Shown one piece after another: positions 11,101-22,363 of a stretch of 64,000 bases of DNA (the first letter of the stretch is position 1; each line of letters begins with the position of its first letter). A model generated the notes under the pieces. That model saw only the letters and a program-made list of their open reading frames with translations, made no database searches and was not told the origin of the DNA. A program made the position numbers and the translations under genes. Origin of the DNA: Paramoeba atlantica. Lineage: Eukaryota; Discosea. Location: positions 186,001-250,000 of the forward strand of contig CDRNVI010000148.1 in assembly GCA_977017575.1 (NCBI GenBank), in the 5' to 3' direction.

Positions 11101-11535
11101 TTTTCTTTCTCGATCTTGATATCTCTCTCTTCCTCGATCTCGATCTCTATCTCGGCTCTCTCGATCTCTATCTGGATGGTCTCGAGAATATTCTCGTTCT
11201 CTGTCTCTTCTTTCTCCTCTGTCTCCTCTGTCTCCTCTGTCTCCTCTGTCTCCTCTGTCTCCTCTGTCTCCTCTGTCTCCTCTATCTCTTTTCTCTCGAT
11301 CGTTGTCTCTGTCTTCTCTTTGTCGATTATCTCTATCTTCTCTCCTGCCTCTTCTTTCTTGATTATCCCTGTCTCGATCCTTGTCTTTTCGCTCTCGAAT
11401 GGGTGAATCATCCCGTTCACTTGACCCTTCTGATCGGCTTCGCTTCTTCTGATCTCTGTCTAATGAATCCAAGTCTCTGTCCTTCCTCTTGAAACTGGCT
11501 CTTTCATCTCCTCCTTGTTCACTCTTGGTTTCCAT
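8192..11535 (-). CDS. cwc22: spliceosome factor CWC22 (nucampholin)
   Basis: Ten coding exons (11535-10872, 10810-10686, 10593-10435, 10221-9979, 9891-9358, 9261-9124, 9025-8937, 8865-8746, 8666-8563, 8418-8192) give 800 residues. Residues 1-220 are an RS/RE/RD-rich region with about eight RGD repeats. Then comes the MIF4G domain, opening LYIPPWRL and containing [26 protein letters not shown]. After an acidic linker, an MA3 domain includes [12 protein letters not shown] and [12 protein letters not shown]. The tail is Ser/Asp-rich and ends SESDY, as in animal CWC22. It escorts eIF4A3 to the spliceosome for exon-junction complex loading. Intron 3 (10222-10434) carries a tRNA-Pro in the same orientation. 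It is divergent from pyroglutamyl peptidase I. Confidence 0.95.
10290..10360 (-). tRNA. tRNA-Pro, anticodon AGG
   Basis: Seventy-one nucleotides fold as a cloverleaf: acceptor GGCGAAA/TTTCGCC, A box TAGTTAAGTGG, anticodon stem CTCGC/GCGAG around loop TTAGGGT, T arm CCGGG-TTCGATT-CCCGG, discriminator C. The anticodon at positions 34-36 is AGG (Pro). A run of seven T follows on the coding strand as Pol III terminator. It has no intron. It lies wholly inside intron 3 of CWC22, same strand. It differs from the tRNA-Pro at 46252 only at base 34. Confidence 0.96.
11216..11282 (-). repeat. 9-bp minisatellite in CWC22 exon 1
   Basis: The plus-strand unit ctcctctgt is repeated about seven times in tandem, in frame, encoding RGD triplets within the RS-like domain. 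The unit is a multiple of three, so expansion or contraction is tolerated. Confidence 0.85.
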
Positions 11536-11699
11536 TCTCTCTTTTTTTTCCCAAAGAAAAAAAAAGGGGAGAGAGAAACGAACAAAAAAGAAAAAGAACG
11601 AATTTGAAACCGCTAAAAATTAGGCCAGAGGCGCTAATTTTTTTTTTGTTTTTGGATTGCACCTGTTTTTTGTGGTTTTGGAATTCGGTGAGAGAGAGT

Positions 11700-13035
11700 A
11701 TGAAGAGGGTTTGCTTTCATGTCACTGGATTTGGAGAGTTTTGTGGGTTTGTTTGTTTCCTTTTTTTTTTGTTTCTTCAATCTCTCGGTGATTCAGAACA
11801 AAGATTTTTTACAGAGTCTCCGATAATCCAACAAAGTTCTTTGTTGAACATCTTCAAAAAAATCAGAGTTCCTTTGAAGTTTGGTTTTCCCTCTCCTTTC
11901 CCTTTGTGTTTTTTCTGATGATCACAGGACAGCGAACTTCAAAAAATATTCAATTCGTTTAATTTTTGTTTTGAAAAACTAACGATTCTTAATTTCCACA
12001 GGAGGAATCGCGGACGATTGACTCCAGTACTGTTGTTCACGTTTCGTCAATTGAAGCAAAAAATGCGGCTTTTGACATTTTCCAAAAAACAAACAAAAAG
12101 GAAGTTTGTCTTTGTTTCTCATTTCTCACTCATTTCCTCCTCCACTTTGAAAAACCATACCAAACCATTTGGGCCATGAAATCACATCCTGGAAACGGGG
12201 CGTAGGTTCAAATCCTGCTTCCGACGAATTTTTTTTACCTTTTCTATTTTTTTTTTGTTTCAAAAAACGAAGTGTGATGTTTTTTGTCTGAATAGATCAA
12301 TGTGTGGCTTCATTTGGGAGTGCATGCAAAAGCAAAAGCTTTTCATTTGGAAAAATATGCCTGGAATGGTGACATCTGATTTTTTTTCAATTTTTTTTTC
12401 GTCCTTCTTCAACTCATTCTCACCCTGAGAACAGAAGCTACTTTCCGTTTTGCTGATGAAAGAGGTTGGGAACCAAAGAAGGTTTTTCCTTTCCCCCTTT
12501 TTTTTGTTTTATTTTTTGATTTGATTCAAAATCCTTCTTTTTTAGCAACACATTGATTTAACAGCCCCATTTGGAACTTCTTTAGAGACAACTTTACCAC
12601 TTGATTCAATTTTAGGAGAGCTCAAGAAGAAATGGGATAAAGTTTTTTTTTTCTTTTCTTTTTTCCAGATTTTCTTCTTTTTCACCTCTTTTTATTCAAG
12701 GTCATTATCTCGAAAGACCCAGGAAGATTCATCTGCAATTGGATCTTGTAAGTAATTTTGATTCAGTAAAGTGATCTTGATTTTCTCTCATCTTTTTTAT
12801 TTTCACAGTTATGAATCTCTGAAACTTTCAAGGTTTATTTTTAAACAAATTGCTCTTGAGCTCTTCTTTTTTGCCTTGGGATAAGTTTTTGAAATAAGTT
12901 TTTCAAAATAGCACTTCTGAAGATATCTACTCTCTTTTTCTTCATGTTCCCCCTGCGGATGTAATTCCACTGGAAGAACAATTTGAGTTCACAAAAGATC
13001 TAATGAGAGTGCTCACCTCTCAGTTGATGAAATAA
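11700..13035 (+). CDS. pyroglutamyl-peptidase I (peptidase C15)
   Basis: Nine coding exons (11700-11746, 11815-11878, 12002-12103, 12296-12368, 12435-12481, 12546-12641, 12701-12747, 12809-12832, 12912-13035) give 207 residues; the human enzyme has 209. Motifs in order are HVTGFGEF with SDNPTKFF, VWLHLGVHAKAKAFHLE, VIISKDPGRFICNW and IYSLFLHVPP. The catalytic triad of C15 is Glu, Cys and His. The Cys sits in RFICNW and the His in FLHVPP. The enzyme removes N-terminal pyroglutamate from peptides in the cytosol. One exon is only 24 nt (12809-12832). Intron 3 (12104-12295) is unusually long and holds a tRNA-like B box. It is divergent from CWC22. Confidence 0.92.
12202..12237 (+). other. tRNA-like T arm/B box followed by T run, probable tRNA relic
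   Basis: Inside intron 3 of the peptidase gene, GTAGG-TTCAAAT-CCTGC forms a perfect tRNA T arm. It matches the Pol III B-box consensus GGTTCRANYCC, and a stretch of eight T follows at about 12230. No complementary 5' acceptor strand, D arm or anticodon arm could be found upstream, so a functional tRNA is unlikely. It may be a decayed intronic tRNA or a Pol III gene of another type. Confidence 0.3.
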
Positions 13036-13162
13036 TTCAATCATTCCGAATTTTCTGGCACTTTTTCTGATCCAAACTTGCAAAAAAATTGACAATTTTT
13101 CTCTTTTTTTTTTTTTTTTTTCAAATTCACAAATATTTTTACTCTCGTTGTGTTTGGATTGG

Positions 13163-13743
13163 CTATTTACCCAACAACTCAAATGCAATTGTCAGAGCCT
13201 GGTGCATCCCCGGGTTAAACTCTTCACTCTTCAATTTTTTAAATCGATTCGCTGACATCGAGATTGGGGAAGATTCCGAACAACACTGAACAAACGATCG
13301 AAAAGAACCAATGCCAACATCACACAACACAGCAAAATAACAAAACCCTTTTTCTGTACAAAGATAGACATAGCCATTGACAGCAGAAGAAGAACCTCCC
13401 CAACCCTTGCTGGTTCCTGGTAACCGGTGGTTTTTTAACCAACCTGGATGTTCTTCTTCGAGTTCTCGAGCGATGGTTTCCCATGGTTTCTCGTTTGCTT
13501 GGGGTTCAGAGCAGAATTAGATGAGATCAAAAAGACAAAATTTGAAAAAAAAATGGTTGTTGAAAAGAGACCTTCCACTGCACCTCCAATTCCTTTGAAG
13601 AGTCCTTCCCATTTTGCAATTTTTGAGGGAAGATAAGCATCACAGCTTTGAAGAAAAGCAATCCGAACAACAGTTCCAGAATCATCAACCGATCTTCCAA
13701 CAGGAATAACGAAAGCTCTGGAGACCTTTCCTTCTTCGCTCAT
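13163..13743 (-). CDS. unrecognised small soluble protein
   Basis: Two coding exons (13743-13572 and 13497-13163), joined in phase 1, give 168 residues starting MSEEGKVSRAF. The sequence has no signal peptide or TM segment. Notable stretches are GTVVRIAFLQSCDAYLPSKIAKWEGLF, KPWETIARELEEE, GWGGSSSAVNGYVYLC and FCYFAVLCDVGIGSF. Alternating hydrophobic residues in the second half suggest a beta-rich fold, and five Cys fall in that half. I do not recognise a family. It ends 128 bp from, and converges on, the pyroglutamyl peptidase gene. Confidence 0.65.
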
Positions 13744-14002
13744 CTCTTGGAAACACAACAAACAAAGAGAGAGAGGAAAGAAACACAGAGACACAACAAA
13801 ACAACGAACGAAAAAATGATGGGAGCTAATTTTGGTTCCCTAATTTCTCGATCCTCTTCAAAACATTGAATGAATTTTTGGAAAAGAAGAGAAGGGAGGG
13901 GGTGAAAATATTTTTTACATTATTGAATCACTTTGATTATTTCTCTTTCTTTTTCGGTCAAAAAAGAAGAGAAAGAGAGAGGGAAATTGAAGAAAGAAGA
14001 GT

Positions 14003-16515
14003 TTAAGAAAGATTGAGATTGGTTGCTGATCCATCAAATTGCCTTAACTTTTGTTTTGCCATCACTTCGCGTCTCAGAGATTGCTCTTCTCGACTGAATT
14101 GATGAAGTCCAAATGTAAGAGAAACATTTGCAGCTGCTCGAGCCATTTGTTGATATACTTCCAAGTTAATATTCTCAACTGTATCACCTGTTTGTTGTAA
14201 AAAATAGATTTTTGAATTTGTTTCTTTTTTTATGGAATAAAAAATTGACAAGAAAAAAAAGAACTTACACTCTCTGTGATAACATGGATCTTTTGAAGCA
14301 ACAAGTCCTCCAAAACGAATTCTTTCTTCTTCTGTCTTGAATTACTCATTCAGTAAATTTCAAAATATTTTTTAAAAAATCATTAAATAAATTCAAAAAA
14401 TCATTTGAAAAGAAAAAGAAAAAACAAAAACCTTCCTTCCAGATGCTCCTGTGACCACACCACCAGCTGGAATCCCATTTTGTAGAAAAGGACCTAAAAA
14501 TAAACAAAGAAAAATAAAAAAAATATTTCTTTTTGATAAAAGGAAAAAAGAAAAAAAAAGAAAAAAGAAAAAAAAAAGAACCATAATCACTTCGACCAGT
14601 AAAAGGTGATGGTGTCCATTCCAAACCATGTGAATTAAAATATTCTTCTAATAAATTATTTAAATTTGAGTGAGTGAGAGAGATAGAGAGTGGAGTTTAG
14701 TTTGAAGAAAAAATAAAAAAGGGAGAAACCAAAGATCCTTTGAATTGAACTGGAAAGTAAACGAACATCTTCATCACCAGAATCTCCATCATAAATTCCT
14801 CGAGTTGGATTTGGAGATCCAATCATATCAAAATTTAACATCAACCAAATCTTACTAAACTCCTCTTTGTAAAATCAAAGAAAGTAAAAAATATGAAAGG
14901 GAAAAAGAATTATTCATAAAAGAAAGAATCAAAAAAATTCAAGAAAAAAAATGAAACCTGGATCATTTTCAATGAGATCAGAAACAAAGAAATTACTTCC
15001 AAGTAAACCAAGTTCTTCAGCACCATACCTTTTCAATAAAGAAAATGGATCAATAAAAACATCAAAAGTCCAAAGAAATTTGGGAATAAAAAATGAACCA
15101 AGAAAACTGAATTTGATTCTTCAACTCTTCTTCATATCCAGATTCAAAGAGTTGAATTGCCATCTCCAAAACTGCAGATGAACCAGATCCATTATCATTA
15201 ATTCCTGTGAAAAGCGAATTAATACTTCAGGCATTGAATATTGAGAGGGATATTTTACCTGGACCAGCACTGACAGAATCAAGATGTGAACCAACAATGA
15301 TCTTTCGTTCTGGATTTCCTGTATTAATCAACCCAAAATCGATTCAGTTGTTTTGGTGAATTTAAAACAAAAATCAATCTTCTCTGAATCAAACCATATC
15401 GAGATTGTGCATGAATGTTCCATGTTTCAACATCAGAATGACTCACATTCACCAATAGATTAAGATACACTTTTTTGTGAAGGAACTCAAGACCTGATTT
15501 GAGTGTGTGAGACTTTTTGATTTTGGGAAGAATCAAAATCATGAAAAGAAAATAGAAACCAAGATGATGATTAATGCTGATGACAGGAAGATGAAATGGT
15601 TGATTCAAAGTTCCACGGATAGTCGTCAAACGATCAGGTGTGGAACCATCATTGTAAATGATGACAGCAAATGCACCAGCCAGTGATGCCAAATAAGCCT
15701 TTATTTTCAAAGATGAAGAAATTTCAGTTTCTTAATAGAAAAAAGAAAAAAGAAAAAGAAAGTGAACCTTTTCATAAAAAGGACAATCACCACGTTTGAT
15801 AAGAGCAATATTTCCTGAGACAAAGTTCCCAAAATTATCAAGAGAACAGCCTAATTCATCTGCCACACTCAAATATCCAGAAACATTCCCATTTCCTGTG
15901 TGCGTCATCATTCTATAATCTTCACCATACACATAAGTGATGTTGTTTGGGAGAATTTGTTTGAAAGATGATTCATATGACGTTCTTGGCACAAAAAAAG
16001 GTTGTGTTGTGATGGTATAATTTGTTTTTCGAAGGTTTCTGAGTACATATTTCATTGAATCTTCATATCCCTTTTCGTTACGGAGAGGGAGTTAGAATGA
16101 AAGAATTTAGAAGAAAAAAAACTCTGATTCTTTTTGAATCTCTGAGTTGTTTCCAAGTACAAGAGAAGGAGAAAAAGAAATAGAAACTGGTGTTCCAAGA
16201 AAACGATTCCCATCTCGAAGATTCGCAATGTTGTTTAAATTTTTGAGATGGCGAACCATCTTCTCAGTTGTGATAAATTCATCAAATAATGGTCTCTGAT
16301 CATGATAAAAATAAGAAGAAGAGAGAGAGGGTTTCAGAGAAAAAAGGAAAAGAAAAAGAGAAAAGAAAAGTGGAAACTGGAGGAGAAGAAGAAAAGTCCT
16401 GGTTCTTCGTAACAGAAAAAGAAATCAACGAAATAAGTAACAGAACCAAAAAGAAAAGTAACAAGAGCAATCTTCCAACAGGTGAATCCTCTTCTTCAGA
16501 GGAATTGCGATCCAT
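14003..16515 (-). CDS. M28-family aminopeptidase, copy A
   Basis: Thirteen coding exons run from 16515-16378 to 14187-14003, with intervening exons 16295-16188, 16070-15768, 15698-15560, 15493-15395, 15318-15259, 15204-15099, 15028-14958, 14864-14730, 14647-14582, 14493-14432 and 14335-14269. The product is 512 residues. An N-terminal hydrophobic segment (about 15-37) is a signal anchor. A PA-like insert (GYLSVADELGCS, NIALIKRGDCPFYEK, AYLASLAGAFAVIIYNDG) precedes the peptidase domain. Zinc and catalytic motifs are all present: GSHLDSV, NDNGSG, YGAEELGLLGS, FDMIGSPNP, CYHREC. Many N-glycosylation sequons fit a lysosomal or secreted location. The reading frame is intact. It differs from copy B by many substitutions, for example GGVVTGASGRK in exon 11. 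Confidence 0.93.
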
Positions 16516-16790
16516 GATCCTCTCCTCTCTCTTTCTCTCTGCTCTCTCTTCAGCCGAAGCGTCACCTTTTCTCTCAAAAAGAGACACAGAGACACAAAAC
16601 AACAAACGAAAAAAAATGAGGGGAGCTAATTTTGGTTCCCTAATTTCTCGATCCTCTTCAAAACATTGAATGAATTTTTGGAAAAGAAGAGAAGGGATGG
16701 GGTGAAAATATTTTTTACATTATTGAATCACTTTGATTATTTCTCTTTCTTTTTCGCTCAAAAAAGAAGAGAAAGAGAGAGGAGAAGAAT

Positions 16791-19414
16791 TTAAGAAAGA
16801 TTGAGATTGGTTGCTGATCCATCAAATTGCCTTAACTTTTGTTTTGCCATCACTTCACGTCTCAGAGATTGCTCTTCTCGACTGAATTGATGAAGTCCAA
16901 ATGTAAGAGAAACATTTGCAGCTGATCGAGCCATTTGTTGATATACTTCCAAGTTAATATTCTCAACTGTATCACCTGTTTGTTGTGTTGTGTGTAAAAA
17001 ATAGATTTTTGAATTTGTTTCTTATTTTTTATGAAATGACAAGAAGAAAAGAACTTACACTCTCTGTGATAACATGGATCTTTTGAAGCAACAAGTCCTC
17101 CAAAATGAATTCTTTCTTCTTCTGTCTTGAATTATTCATTCAGTAAATTTCAAAAATCATTTGAAATAAAATTTAAAAAATCATTTGAAAAGAAAAAGAA
17201 AAAACAAAAACTTTGATTACTTCAGCTCCTGTAAACAAACCACCAGCTGGAATCCCATTTTGTAGAAAAGGGCCTAAAAAGAATGATAAAAAAAGAGAAA
17301 TAAAATATTTCAATCAATAAAAACAAATCCAGTCCCTTTTGTTTCATTTCTTTTTGATAAAAGGGAAAAAGAAAAAAAAGAAAAAAGAAAAAAAAAAAAG
17401 AACCATAATCACTTCGACCAGTAAAAGGTGATGGTGTCCATTCCAAACCATGTGAATTAAAATATTCTTCTAATAAATTATTTAAATTTGAGTGAGTGAG
17501 AGAGATAGAGAGTGGAGTTTAGTTTGAAGAAAAAATAAAAAAGGGAGAAACCAAAGATCCTTTGAATTGAACTGGAAAGTAAACGAACATCTTCATCACC
17601 AGAATCTCCATCATAAATTCCTCGAGTTGGATTTGGAGATCCAATCATATCAAAATTTAACATCAACCAAATCTTACTAAACTCCTCTGTTTATTTCAAA
17701 GAAAGGAAAAAGAAGGGAAAAAGAATTATTCATAAAAGAAAGAATCAAAAAAATTCAAGAAAAAAAATGAAAACCTGGATCATTTTCAATGAGATCAGAA
17801 ACAAAGAAATTACTTCCAAGTAAACCTGCTTCTTCAGCACCATACCTTTTCAATGAGTCAATAAAAACAGAAAAATTACAAAAAAATTTGGAAAGAAAAA
17901 TGAACCAAGAAAACTGAATTTGATTCTTCAACTCTTCTTCATATCCAGATTCAAAGAGTTGAACTGCCATCTCCAAAACTGCAGATGAACCAGATCCATT
18001 ATCATTAATTCCTATTTAAATATTACAAAGAATGAGATGGTGTAAAAAAGAGACCCCACAGAGAAGAGAAAAGAGGGATGTTTTTACCTGGACCAGCACT
18101 GACAGAATCAAGATGTGAACCAACAATGATTTTTCGTTCTGGATTTCCTGTTTCAAAGAATCAAAACAAAATCAATTCAGTTGTTTTGGTGAATGTAAAA
18201 CAAAAATCTATCTTCTCTGAATCAAACCATATCGAGATTGTGCATGAATGTTCCATGTTTCAACTTCAGAATGACTCACATTCACCAATAGATTTAGATA
18301 CACTTCTTCTTTTAGGAAGTAAAGACCTGGTTGAAATGTAAACTTTTTGGTTTTGGGAAGAATCAAAAGAATGAAAAGAAAATAGAAACCAAGATGATGA
18401 TTGATGCTGATGACAGGAAGATGAAATGGTTGATTCAAAGTTCCGAAGTGAAGAACAAAACGATCAGGTGTGGAACCATCATTGTAAATGATGACAGCAG
18501 ATGCACCAGCCAGCGATGCCAAATAAGCCTTTATTTTCAAAGAGGAAGAAATTTCAATCCTTCTTATTCTCAAGAATAGAAAAAAGAAAAAAGAAAAACT
18601 CAACCTTTTCATAAAAAGTACAACTGCCACGTTTGATAAGAGCAATATTCCCTGAGACAAAGTCCTCAAAATTATCAAGAGAACACCCAAATTCATCTGC
18701 CACACTCAAATATCCAGAAACATTCCCATTTCCTGTGTATGACATCGGAGCATAAGCTTCACCATACTCATAAGTGATGTTGTTTGGCCGAATTTGTTCG
18801 AAAGATGTTTCATATGCTGTTCTTGTTACGTTGAAAGGTTGTGTTGTGATGGTATAATTTGTTGTTCTAAGGTTTCTGAGTACATATTTCATTGAATCTT
18901 CATACCCCTTTTTTGAAGTGGAAAAAAGAGGAAAAAGTAGTTAGAAAGAAAAATCCATTTCCCCACCCCCCCCAAAAAAAAAAGAGAGGAAATAGAAATT
19001 GAACTTGTGTTCCGAGAGAACGATTCCCATCTCGAAGATTCGCAATGTTGTTTAAATTTTTGAGATGGCGAACCATCTTCTCAGTTGTGATCAATTCATC
19101 AAATAATGGTCTCTGATCATGATAAAAATAAGAAAAAGAGAGAGATGGTTTCAGAAAAGAAAAGAAAAAGAAAAAAGAGGAGAGAAAAAGGAAAAGAAAA
19201 AGAAAAAAGAAAAGAAAGAAAAAGAAAAAAAAGAAAAGAAAGAAAAAGGAGAAAAAAGAAAAGTGGAAACTGGAGGAGGAGAAGGAGAAAAGTCTTGGTT
19301 CTTCGTAACAGAAAAAGAAATCAACGAAACAAGTAACAGAACCAAAAAGAAAAGTAACAAGAGTAATCTTCGACCAACAGGTGAATCCTCTTCTTCAGAG
19401 GAATTGCGATCCAT
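16791..19414 (-). CDS. M28-family aminopeptidase, copy B
   Basis: Thirteen coding exons (19414-19271, 19112-19005, 18907-18605, 18528-18390, 18326-18228, 18147-18088, 18011-17906, 17845-17775, 17686-17552, 17469-17404, 17273-17212, 17125-17059, 16975-16791) give 514 residues, with exon lengths almost identical to copy A. The same signal anchor, PA-like insert and five metal or catalytic motifs are kept (GSHLDSV, NDNGSG, YGAEEAGLLGS, FDMIGSP, CYHREC), so it should be active. Intron 6 and the exon 5 start (GLYFLKEEV) are distinct from copies A and C. Introns 1 and 2 contain purine or G runs. The family releases N-terminal amino acids from peptides and needs two zinc ions. Confidence 0.93.
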
Positions 19415-19821
19415 GACACCCTCTCTTTCTCTCTCTCTTTCTCTCTTTCTCTCTTTTTCTCTCTTCTCTGTTTTTCTGTTTCAAAAATAAAATTCGAAGA
19501 TAAAATAAATTCAAAATCAAATTTTCGACATTGAAAAAAATCATCCATTTTTTCGCTTTTATTCATTGCAAGGAATCTTCTCCTCACTTTCCAAGAACAT
19601 TTGATCAAATGAATCACCCGATTCGTTGTTGTCACTCATTCTTCTTCCTCTTTTCCGCCTTCATAAAATCAAGAAATTTTTTTGACTTGTGAAAATTTCT
19701 CAAAGAGCCCATGAAAAGGTTTCCGAAGGGGCTCAGGGATTTTTGAGAGCACCAAAAGAGGATTTTTTTTTTCCTTTTTGGCAAAATCCTCTATCCTTCT
19801 TGACCAATTTTTTCTCTCTCT
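19415..19821. other. intergenic spacer with a 26-codon ORF
   Basis: This lies between copy B of the M28 gene and the dioxygenase-like gene. It begins with a CT-repeat tract (19420-19465). On the minus strand an ATG at 19639 opens a 26-codon acidic ORF starting MSDNNESGDSF and ending in TAA at 19559. There is no evidence that it is translated. Nothing else is recognised. Confidence 0.3.
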
Positions 19822-21485
19822 TCAAAACAACAGCTCCAAAGAAGGGTCAAGCTTGAAGGCAGAACGGTATAGTTCCATTGCACCCATACAATCCCCCTCT
19901 ACTTCTTTTTTCTCTGCCAACTTCATCATCTCTCTTGCTTTTTGTTGTTTTTCCTCTTCCTCTTTGTTTTTTACTTCTTCCTCTTCTCCTTTTTCTTCTT
20001 CTTTTCCCTCCTCATTCCAAGCTTTTATCCCTAAAATTTTTTTCCCTAAAGGAGTTAGAAGAGAAGACATTCTCTTTGACTCATTCTCCGCATGCCTCAA
20101 TCGAGCTTCCCATGTTGCCTTGTTCTTTTCCAGATCAACATCTGTTCTCTCATCATTTGAGAAAAAAAAAATGAAGAAATGAAAGTGAAAAAAAAGGCAA
20201 AAGTTACTTGGAGATAAAGGAAAGAAAGTCACATATTGGACGAAACGAAACTCATCCGCACTTTCATTTGGCCAATTTTGATGTGGTAATCGTGAATCCC
20301 AAATCAAAAGACCTCCTATTATTTGATTTCTCTTTTTATCATTTTTTTTTAATTGGACAAAAGTGTAAAGAGACAACTCTGTCCAACCTCGAGGGATTGA
20401 GATTCGAACAATTTCTTTTTGAATTGGATCATTCTCTGGAACTTTCACTGGAAATTCAAACTGAAAAAAATTGAAAATTAGAAAAAAGAAGAGAATTCGG
20501 TGTGTGTTCAAAAATCACAAAAAAAAACCGTTGAAAAAGAGTGGGTTAAACTCCAATCACGAAAACGTTTGTGAAATCCTGGGACACAAAGAAAACCGCC
20601 ACTTGTTTTGGTGTGTTCTGTCAGAGCAAGAATCCCTTGAACCCCTTTTTGCAATAAATTAGCAAGAAATTAAAATGTTTCTTTCAAAAAAGCCAGAAAA
20701 AGGGAAAACTCACACCAAAAAAAGATGGATGAACAACAGGATTTTGATCAAAATGAAGCCAACTTTTTGCAGTTTCCCACTCTATATTGAATAAAAAAAT
20801 ATTTGTTACCTTAGATTTTCATATTGATCTTTCTTTTGGAGAAAAAGAAAAACCTGGATGATTGAGAGCTGGCCGCATGGCTCCAAAGCGATCTTCTTTT
20901 ACGCGCAGTTCTTCTTTTTCCAAAACATTTTGAAAACAAGATACAAGTTTCGGGTTTTGTCTTGAATAATATTCACATCATTAATGTTTTTTCCTCTTTG
21001 GCTTTCTCCCTTTTTCTCTCCTCTCTCTTTTGCCAAACACAAAAAAAAAGTACCTGTTCAGCCAACAAGCAGTATCGTGAAGTTCGTTGAGACTTGAAAG
21101 AAATCCTTTGTTTTGTGCACCAGGAACCCACCCAGGCCAATTTTCCCATGTCGTTTCATCTTCTCTCTGAACTTTCTGAAGAAGATAGATCACAAGGTGT
21201 GAGGGAAGTGAAGAAAAATGGTTCAGGGAAGTGAAAGAAAGTTGGTCAAAACCCCATTCAAAAGAGAAGGAGAAGTGAAGATTTCGGTAATCGTGAAAGA
21301 TACTTCTTCTTCTGTTAAAACATCTCTGAAAACCACAAATCCATTTTCTTCATAAAAAGGTTTCCATTTCTAAAAAAAAAAAGATCAAAAACAAAAAGAA
21401 GACAAGAAGGTCAGAGGTGAAAAAAAGAATCGACCTCTTTTTCTTCAAGGAGAAAGGACACAGAAAGGAATCGCTCCTCAGACAT
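19822..21485 (-). CDS. phytanoyl-CoA dioxygenase (PhyH)-like Fe(II)/2-oxoglutarate oxygenase
   Basis: Eight coding exons (21485-21435, 21369-21253, 21175-21054, 20960-20854, 20781-20716, 20644-20529, 20460-20208, 20141-19822) give 383 residues. GFVVFRDVLTEEEV near the N-terminus is the usual PhyH opening. The iron triad is visible as H142-x-D144 in WLHFDQNP and H253 in RLPHQNWP. R265 (FRFVQY) is placed to bind the 2-oxoglutarate carboxylate. GGFLCVPGFHKRF is a conserved PhyH loop. After about residue 280 comes an extra charged region with a Glu/Lys run and a TPR-like helix pair (AMELYRSAFKLDPSLELLF). The substrate cannot be inferred. It is flanked by M28 copies on both sides. Confidence 0.85.
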
Positions 21486-21760
21486 GGATGATTGAATTTA
21501 GTGAATGGTTGAGTTTGTGTTGTTGTTCTTCAGTTGTTCTTTTTTGTTGGATTAACAAAAAAAAACTGCTTTTTGGTGAAAGAGGGAAAGAGGAACAACA
21601 GCCGAACCTCTTTGTTTGAAAAAATAAAACAAAAAAACCTGACGCTCTAATTTTAGGAAGGATTGGCCAATCACGAAATTTCGCTTGAATTTCCGCTGGG
21701 CTCCGTCACCTTTTTTTTTTTTTTCACCTTTTTCAAAAACCGTTGCCTTGGAACGAAAAA

Positions 21761-22099
21761 ATGTTGGTTTTTGGCCTTTTGTTTTTTGTGTTGTTGGGGT
21801 TGAGTTCTGTGCAATCTCAATTTCCAGGAGAAGTAACCCAAATTTGTGAATGTGATCCTTGCATTGGATCTTCCCATTTGGGAGAAATTGCGACCTCCAT
21901 CTACGTCCGTGCGTACATAAGCAACCATGAGCTTCATTGTTGTATTGGTCACCAGTTATTTATTTGTGAAGACAGTTCAATCTATTGTTATTGTCGCGGA
22001 AATTTTACTGCTGTCGTGAATGTGCAAGCATCCAACAGTCGATGTACTCAGTTGGATGGCGCTATTGTTGCCTCCTTTGACGACACAACTTGTAAGTGA
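21761..22099 (+). CDS. small secreted cysteine-rich protein
   Basis: A single exon encodes 112 residues. The start at 21761 gives a classical signal peptide, MLVFGLLFFVLLGLSSVQS, with cleavage expected before QFPGE. The mature part holds ten or more Cys (CECDPC, CC, CEDSSIYCYC, a C near the end) and should be disulphide-bonded. One N-glycosylation site (NFT) is present. No family is recognised. It could be an extracellular or vacuolar effector or adhesion peptide. An upstream ATG at 21743 would add six residues and bury the signal peptide less well. It lies between the PhyH gene and M28 copy C. Confidence 0.6.
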   Translation: MLVFGLLFFVLLGLSSVQSQFPGEVTQICECDPCIGSSHLGEIATSIYVRAYISNHELHCCIGHQLFICEDSSIYCYCRGNFTAVVNVQASNSRCTQLDGAIVASFDDTTCK

Positions 22100-22363
22100 A
22101 TCCAGGGGTTTGAGTTGAATAAATAAGAGTTTTCCATGGACTCCAGCTTTCAGAAAATGATTCTTCGTTCATTCTTGGTTCCTTTCCAACAGCGAGACTC
22201 ACCCTATTATTTTTCGGTGAGAAAAATTGTGGACACCAATTACGAGAGGGGACACCACTCTTTTTTGTGAAAAGGTGCCGCTTCGACCGAAGAGAGCAGA
22301 GAGAGGGAGAGAGAGAGAAAGAGAGAAAAAGAGAGAGAAAGAGAGAGAGAAAGAGAGGGTGTC

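Larger units (their letters stand above)
13800..19430 (-). repeat. tandem duplication of a 2.8-kb M28 peptidase unit
   Basis: Two direct copies (about 13800-16600 and 16600-19430) each contain an entire 13-exon M28 gene with its introns. They also share about 200 bp of 3' flank, seen where GGGAGCTAATTTTGGTTCCC recurs at 13820 and 16620. Introns as well as exons are alike, so the duplication is at the DNA level. A third, inverted copy lies at about 22260-24950. Confidence 0.9.

Noticed and set aside
10851-11492. Plus-strand Leu/Cys/Ser-rich ORF over CWC22 exon 1
   Set aside because: Antisense of the RS/RGD-repeat domain; no start context or splice evidence.
13816-13869. Small ORF beginning MMGANFGSLISRSS, repeated at 16616
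   Set aside because: Recurs only because the 3' flank of the M28 unit is duplicated; no independent coding support.
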